Of a DNA stretch of 5,264 nt, positions 1 to 5,264 are shown piece by piece (the first letter of the stretch is position 1; each line of letters starts with the position of its first letter). The DNA is from Myxococcales bacterium (lineage in GTDB: Bacteria; Myxococcota_A; Polyangia; Polyangiales; Houyiibacteriaceae): the NCBI GenBank assembly GCA_013002645.1, contig JABDJF010000573.1, forward strand, positions 1-5,264, in the 5' to 3' direction. Made by a program: the position numbers and the translations under genes. The notes under the pieces were generated by a model that was given only the letters and a program-made list of their open reading frames with translations, did no database searches and was not told where the DNA came from.

Positions 1-1775
<1,775 letters not shown>

Positions 1776-1780
1776 ACGAC

Positions 1781-1786
1781 GGAGGT
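1781..1786 (+). promoter_or_regulatory. Ribosome binding site for folP
   Basis: GGAGGT is a full match to the anti-Shine-Dalgarno core. It lies 4 bp before the ATG at 1791, inside the 15-bp ftsH-folP gap. It supports the ATG at 1791 as the folP start. No promoter-like sequence fits in the gap, so folP probably depends on the ftsH transcript. Confidence 0.8.
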
Positions 1787-1790
1787 CCTG

Positions 1791-2633
1791 ATGCCCGAGC
1801 TGTGGGGCGTCCTCAACGTGACGCCGGATTCGTTCAGCGACGGGGGTCAGTACCTGGAGCGTCCAGCGGCGGTCGATCACGGCCGACGGTTGCTTCAGGA
1901 GGGCGCCGACGTCGTCGATATCGGGGGGGAGTCGTCGAGACCGGCCGGCCGAATTTATGGCGAAGGCTTCGAACAGGTGCCTGTCGCCGAAGAGATCCGG
2001 CGCGTCGTGCCCGTCGTCCAGGCATTGGCTGGGCGGCTCGGCGCGAGGGTTTCCATCGATACGGTCAAGCCGGAGGTCGCAGCGGCGGCGCTCGCGGCCG
2101 GCGCCAGCGTCGTCAACGACGTGCGTTGCGCCGAAGATCCTGCGCTCGCCGAGGCCGCCGCTGCAAAGAGCGCCGACTACGTCATCATGCACAACCGCGG
2201 GCGAGGCGAGGTTCAGTCGCCAAACACCGCCTATGAAAACGTGGTCGACGACGTGCTTGCCGAGCTCCTGGCGGCCGCTCAACGCGTGGAACGTGCCGGG
2301 GTTCCAAGGGCGTCGGTTTGGCTCGATCCGGGGCTCGGGTTCGCGAAGACGGCCGCCCAGTCGGCTCTGCTGCTAAGTTCTCTTGGGCGTTTCCGAAAGA
2401 CCGGATACCGTGTACTGGTGGGGCCTTCGCGGAAATCCTTCATCGCCGAGCTTGCGCCTAATCCAGGTGGAGAGCCGCCTCCTCCCGGCGATCGCCTCGG
2501 CGGCACGGCGGCTGCGGTGGCGATTTGCGCGGCTGCGGGAGTCGATGCGGTACGGGTCCACGACGTGTTTGCGATGCGCCAGCTGATACGAGTAGCGCAG
2601 GCCCTTCGTGAAGCCGGAGGAGGCGAACGGTGA
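1791..2633 (+). CDS. folP: Dihydropteroate synthase
   Basis: This cytoplasmic folate-pathway enzyme joins 6-hydroxymethyl-dihydropterin pyrophosphate to p-aminobenzoate to give dihydropteroate. It is 280 residues, normal full length, and a TIM barrel of the pterin-binding family. Motifs in order are LNVTPDSFSDGG (residues 8-19, loop 1 and Mg/pyrophosphate Asn), DIGGESSRP (43-51, loop 2), SIDT (88-91), VVNDV (107-111), VIMH (131-134), DPGLGFAKT (179-187, pterin-pocket Lys186), GPSRKSF (211-217) and RVHD (255-258). All expected catalytic residues are present. Loop 2 reads GGESSRP rather than the common GGESTRPG, and the stretch after it (residues 52-66) is about seven residues longer than in the E. 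coli enzyme. A proline/glycine-rich loop at about 222-234 is also longer than usual. The ATG start is fixed by the strong ribosome site just before it and by the short distance to the LNVTPDSF motif. The stop codon overlaps the cdaA start by 4 bp. Confidence 0.96.
   Translation: MPELWGVLNVTPDSFSDGGQYLERPAAVDHGRRLLQEGADVVDIGGESSRPAGRIYGEGFEQVPVAEEIRRVVPVVQALAGRLGARVSIDTVKPEVAAAALAAGASVVNDVRCAEDPALAEAAAAKSADYVIMHNRGRGEVQSPNTAYENVVDDVLAELLAAAQRVERAGVPRASVWLDPGLGFAKTAAQSALLLSSLGRFRKTGYRVLVGPSRKSFIAELAPNPGGEPPPPGDRLGGTAAAVAICAAAGVDAVRVHDVFAMRQLIRVAQALREAGGGER
2616..2623 (+). promoter_or_regulatory. Ribosome binding site for cdaA
   Basis: GGAGGAGG lies inside the last codons of folP, 6 bp before the GTG at 2630. 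The strength and spacing of this site decide in favour of the GTG start and the 4-bp GTGA overlap with the folP stop, implying translational coupling. Confidence 0.75.
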
Positions 2634-3559
2634 TCGAGGTGCTCACCAGTGTCTTCAGCGAGCTCAGCTCGGGCTTTTCGAGCTTCTTTCAGCGGAACCC
2701 TTGGGACGTGCTGCACGACGCACTGGACATCGGGCTCGTTGCGGTTCTCATCTACTGGGCCTTGGTCATCTTGCGTGGAACCCGCGCGATGCAGGTGGCC
2801 ATCGGGCTCTGTCTCGTTTTCGTCGGCTACCTCTTTGCACGTCGCGTCGGCTTGGTGACCGTCACCACGATTTTGGACTCCGTGCTCGCCTATCTGGCGG
2901 TCATCGTCGTCATCATCTTCCAGTCCGACATTCGACGCGCGCTCGCCCGAATGGGAAGGCGACCGCTTCTTCGTGGGCAGCGTACCGCCAAAGAAACCCA
3001 GACGATCGAAGAAGTGATCAAAGCTGCGGGCACGCTTGCACAAAAGCGCATCGGGGCCTTGGTTGCTTTCGAGCGTAGCGCGGCGCTGGACGAGTTCATC
3101 GAGCGGGGTACCGAGGTCGATGCGGCCGTGAGCAAAGAGCTGCTGCACAGCGTGTTCGTTCCGAGCTTCGAGAACCCCATGCATGACGGCGCCGTCGTGG
3201 TCCGTGAAGGTCGAATTTGGCAGGCCGGTGTGTTCCTGCCGATGGCAGGCTCCGCCGGAGGTGACCGTTCCCTGGGCGCTCGCCACCGCGCCGGGCTTGG
3301 CATCACCGAAGAGACCGATGCGGTCGTGGTCGTCGTCAGCGAAGAGCGTGGGGCTATTTCTCTCTGCTTCGACGGCAACATCGTGCGGAACCTCGACGTT
3401 GGGTCGCTTCGGGATGCGCTCTACGGCCTCTTTTATGCGCCCAAGCGCAGTCGCCGCAAAGCCGCTGATCGGCGAACGACCTTGGCGCCTCCCGAGGCAA
3501 ACCGTTCACAAAGCTCAGACGGAGTCATCACGGTGAAGAAGGCCGAGGAAACCCGGTGA
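2630..3559 (+). CDS. cdaA: Membrane diadenylate cyclase CdaA (DisA_N/DAC domain)
   Basis: This enzyme condenses two ATP into cyclic di-AMP, a second messenger that in Gram-positive bacteria controls potassium and osmolyte balance and cell-wall homeostasis. It has 309 residues. Three hydrophobic helices (about 31-49, 53-71 and 80-97) form the membrane part. A linker follows (about 98-130), then the DAC domain (about 135-270). The two catalytic motifs are present: DGA at residues 186-188 within PMHDGAVVV, and RHR at 218-220 within GARHRAG. The motif GITEETDAVVVVVSEERGAIS follows as expected for the family. The usual flanking form of the second motif is GTRHRAA, so Ala217 and Gly222 are mild variants. 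The C-terminus (about 272-309) is a basic then polar tail, making the protein somewhat longer than the ~270 residues typical of Firmicutes CdaA. The GTG start overlaps folP and the stop overlaps cdaR, each by GTGA. Activity is inferred from intact motifs. Confidence 0.93.
   Translation: MIEVLTSVFSELSSGFSSFFQRNPWDVLHDALDIGLVAVLIYWALVILRGTRAMQVAIGLCLVFVGYLFARRVGLVTVTTILDSVLAYLAVIVVIIFQSDIRRALARMGRRPLLRGQRTAKETQTIEEVIKAAGTLAQKRIGALVAFERSAALDEFIERGTEVDAAVSKELLHSVFVPSFENPMHDGAVVVREGRIWQAGVFLPMAGSAGGDRSLGARHRAGLGITEETDAVVVVVSEERGAISLCFDGNIVRNLDVGSLRDALYGLFYAPKRSRRKAADRRTTLAPPEANRSQSSDGVITVKKAEETR
3545..3550 (+). promoter_or_regulatory. Ribosome binding site for cdaR
   Basis: GAGGAA within the final cdaA codons lies 5 bp before the GTG at 3556. 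It is a weaker match than the sites of folP and cdaA but well spaced, and it supports the GTG start that overlaps the cdaA stop. Confidence 0.6.
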
Positions 3560-4518
3560 GCGCCGTCGTTGAAGCACTGAACGCCCTGCGGGCCTTCGTC
3601 ACGGAGAACCTGGGACTCAAAGCCGGTGCGCTCGGCATCGCGATCCTCATGTTCTCGCTCGTACAGGGTGCGGAGGACATGGAGCGAAACGTCTACATCG
3701 ACGTCGTCGTGCGGCCGCCACCGGACGCGAAGGACATGATCCTGGTCACCGAGACCCCGGACCGGGTTCGCGTGCGTCTCAAAGGCAGCCGCGCCCGCCT
3801 GAACTCACTTCGCCAGGAAGCGCTGCCCGCGGTCGACGTGGAGCTCAATTCCCGCGACGACACGCGGTACTATTTCGAGAAAGAGATGTTCGATTTACCA
3901 ACGGGCGTTTCGGTGATGCAGGTCGTGCCGCCTTCCTTGGTGTTCAAATGGGCGCCTCGGGCCGTCCGCGACATTCCAGTCGAGGTCTTTCTAAAAGGCG
4001 CCCTGGCCTCGGGGCTCGAGTGGGCGGGGGAACCCGAGGTCTTTCCGCAGGTGGTCGAGGTCGATGGGCCGCGAGATGTCGTCAACTCGATCCGAACGGT
4101 TCGCTCGATGCAGATCGACGTGGCGAAGCTCGAAGAAGGCGTGGTTCAAAGCGAGATTCAACTCGTCGCGGCTCCTGCGAACACGAGCTTCGATACCCAG
4201 AGCGTTCTGGTGACTTTGCGGGTTCAGCCCAAGATGAAAGTTCGTGTGCTCTCGCCGCTGCGGGTCGACGCCGAAGGGGTCATTCCTCGAGCACTCCGGC
4301 CTCGCGCGGTCGCCGCCCGAATCCGTGGCCCCGAAACTCTGGTAGACGCCTTGAACCCGGCTTCGGTGCTCGCCATCGTGAGCCTGAGCGAGGTCTCGAC
4401 GAAGAAGGGGTCGGTGGCGGTCCCGGTCGAGCTTCGCGGCCTGCCCGACGGCATCGAGGTGGTCGGGGTTCAGCCATCGGCCATCACCGTCCTGTTCAAC
4501 GAGCCCCTCGTACCCTAG
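3556..4518 (+). CDS. cdaR: YbbR-domain protein CdaR, putative regulator of CdaA
   Basis: The protein has 320 residues with a single N-terminal hydrophobic segment (about 20-38), predicted to anchor it with the rest outside the cytoplasmic membrane. Three beta-rich YbbR-like repeats follow: about 44-132 (starting NVYIDVVV, ending PPSLVFKW), 139-223 (starting DIPVEVFL, ending LVTLRVQ) and 227-315 (starting MKVRVLSP, ending AITVLFNE). Each contains the family pattern of a strand, a VEVDGP- or IRGPE-like turn, and a closing strand. In Firmicutes the equivalent protein binds CdaA through its membrane part and modulates c-di-AMP output; B. subtilis CdaR has four repeats, so this one is shorter. The repeats carry no recognisable catalytic residues. 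Its position directly after cdaA, with a 4-bp overlap, is the strongest support for the CdaR role; the fold assignment rests on repeat pattern and synteny. The TAG stop lies 6 bp from the stop of the converging glmM. Confidence 0.88.
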   Translation: MSAVVEALNALRAFVTENLGLKAGALGIAILMFSLVQGAEDMERNVYIDVVVRPPPDAKDMILVTETPDRVRVRLKGSRARLNSLRQEALPAVDVELNSRDDTRYYFEKEMFDLPTGVSVMQVVPPSLVFKWAPRAVRDIPVEVFLKGALASGLEWAGEPEVFPQVVEVDGPRDVVNSIRTVRSMQIDVAKLEEGVVQSEIQLVAAPANTSFDTQSVLVTLRVQPKMKVRVLSPLRVDAEGVIPRALRPRAVAARIRGPETLVDALNPASVLAIVSLSEVSTKKGSVAVPVELRGLPDGIEVVGVQPSAITVLFNEPLVP

Positions 4519-4524
4519 TACTGG

Positions 4525-5264
4525 CTAGCGGGCGAGTTTGAACTCTCTTTTGGCCTCGGCTGCGATGCCGTTCGCCATGGCCTCGATTCGGTCCTGTTTG
4601 GGGCCCTCGATCATCACGCGGAGCTTCGGTTCGGTACCGCTCCATCGAACCAGCACCCGGCCGTTTTTGCCGAGCGATTTCTCCGCACGAGCGATTGCGC
4701 GACTGGTCTTGGGCAGCTCTTGGAGCGCGCGGCGATCGGGGAGGGTGACGTTCACCAGAACTTGCGGCACTCGCTGCATCGCCTCGCTCGCGAGCTCGGA
4801 TAGAGGTCGCCCCTCGCGCAGCAGGATCGCGAGCACCTGCATCGCGGCGACCAGGCCGTCGCCCGTCGTTGCATGGTCGAGGAAGATCAAATGTCCGGAC
4901 TGTTCGCCCCCGAAGTTGAGGCCCTTTTGTCGCATCGCGTCGACGACGTAGCGATCGCCAACGTTACACCGCAGTAGTTTGCCACCGTCCTCTTCGATTG
5001 CGCGCTCGAGGCCGAGGTTGCTCATCACGGTTGTCACGAGGGTCCGTCGCCGAAGGCTCTTTGCGCGCAGCATGCGCGTCGCGCAAAGAGCCATGATCGC
5101 GTCGCCGTCGATCTGATTGCCCTTCTCGTCGATCATGATGATGCGGTCGGCGTCGCCGTCGAGGGCGATGCCCAGATCTGCTCCACGCTTCCGGACCTCT
5201 TTCGCACAGGTTTCCGGGTGCAGCGCACCGACGTTGTGGTTGATGTTCTTCCCGTTGGGCCGCA
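4525..5264 (-). CDS. glmM: Phosphoglucosamine mutase GlmM (N-terminal part outside window)
   Basis: This cytoplasmic enzyme interconverts glucosamine-6-phosphate and glucosamine-1-phosphate, feeding UDP-GlcNAc for peptidoglycan and lipopolysaccharide. The minus-strand frame is open to the right edge, giving 245 C-terminal residues of an expected ~450, so the start and the catalytic phosphoserine loop are not visible. Seen here are the metal-binding loop DGDADR (5143-5160; DGDGDR is commoner), a TVMSNLGLE stretch typical of the family, the sugar-binding loop GEQSGH (4891-4908), the following TTGDGLVA, and the C-terminal phosphate-binding loop RWSGTEP (4627-4647) continuing into LRVMIEG. The combination with GEQSGH and neighbouring cdaA/cdaR favours GlmM over other alpha-D-phosphohexomutases such as ManB. 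In Firmicutes GlmM is co-transcribed with cdaA-cdaR and restrains CdaA; here it faces them tail to tail, so it must be driven by a separate promoter to the right. Confidence 0.94.
   Translation of the reverse strand, partial: RPNGKNINHNVGALHPETCAKEVRKRGADLGIALDGDADRIIMIDEKGNQIDGDAIMALCATRMLRAKSLRRRTLVTTVMSNLGLERAIEEDGGKLLRCNVGDRYVVDAMRQKGLNFGGEQSGHLIFLDHATTGDGLVAAMQVLAILLREGRPLSELASEAMQRVPQVLVNVTLPDRRALQELPKTSRAIARAEKSLGKNGRVLVRWSGTEPKLRVMIEGPKQDRIEAMANGIAAEAKREFKLAR
5055..5092. repeat. Perfect 13-bp inverted repeat inside glmM
   Basis: The arm GGCTCTTTGCGCG (5055-5067) is exactly complementary to CGCGCAAAGAGCC (5080-5092), with a 12-base spacer that itself contains the palindrome GCATGC (5070-5075). 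It lies within glmM, over the codons for ALCATRMLRAKSL. No T-run follows on either strand, so it does not look like an intrinsic terminator. It could form a strong hairpin in the glmM mRNA. Its role, if any, is unknown. Confidence 0.75.

Noticed and set aside
2279..3286. 335-codon open frame on the minus strand across folP and cdaA
   Set aside because: It is antisense to two well-supported genes. Its translation is low-complexity (runs of Asp from repeated ATC codons on the other strand) with no recognisable motif. Long antisense frames are common in GC-rich DNA.
3948..4541. 197-codon plus-strand frame overlapping cdaR in another frame
   Set aside because: The translation is Arg/Gly-rich, typical of an out-of-frame reading of GC-rich DNA. 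cdaR in its own frame has a clear repeat pattern and membrane segment.
4538..4951. 137-codon plus-strand frame opposite glmM
   Set aside because: glmM on the minus strand carries GEQSGH and RWSGTEP motifs in the same interval. The plus-strand frame has none.
5055..5092. Intrinsic terminator reading of the glmM hairpin
   Set aside because: The stem is strong but no T-run follows on either strand, and it lies mid-gene in glmM. It is kept as an inverted repeat only.

Overview
The window is GC-rich (roughly 60-65 % by eye) and almost entirely coding. It holds five genes. Four run rightward as one tight block: the 3' part of ftsH, complete folP, complete cdaA (diadenylate cyclase) and complete cdaR/ybbR. 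The fifth, glmM, enters from the right edge on the minus strand, and only its C-terminal half is present. No RNA genes, mobile elements, CRISPR arrays or gene-free stretches over 20 bp were seen. The two genes at the edges are cut by the window: the ftsH frame is open to base 1, and the glmM frame is open to base 5264.

Organism: the set ftsH-folP-cdaA-ybbR-glmM is the arrangement I associate with deltaproteobacterial lineages (Myxococcota, Desulfobacterota and relatives). It joins the enterobacterial ftsH-folP-glmM order to the Firmicutes cdaA-cdaR-glmM order. The high GC, GTG starts and sequence style fit a myxobacterium-like genome. This placement is inference from context and remembered family sequences; no search was run.

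Layout: ftsH ends at 1775. A GGAGGT ribosome site in the 15-bp gap serves folP (1791-2633). folP overlaps cdaA by 4 bp (GTGA at 2630-2633), and cdaA overlaps cdaR by 4 bp (GTGA at 3556-3559). This points to one translationally coupled transcript entering from upstream of the window. cdaR then meets glmM tail to tail, with only 6 bp between the two stop codons.

Function: FtsH is the membrane AAA+ zinc protease. FolP makes dihydropteroate in folate synthesis. CdaA makes cyclic di-AMP from ATP at the inner face of the membrane, and CdaR is its membrane-anchored regulator. GlmM makes glucosamine-1-phosphate for peptidoglycan and LPS precursors; in Firmicutes it binds and inhibits CdaA. The core functions are known families and I do not see a wholly new system. 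The points most worth a second look are the inversion of glmM relative to its usual cdaA-cdaR partners, a perfect 13-bp inverted repeat inside glmM, and lineage-type insertions in the FolP loops.
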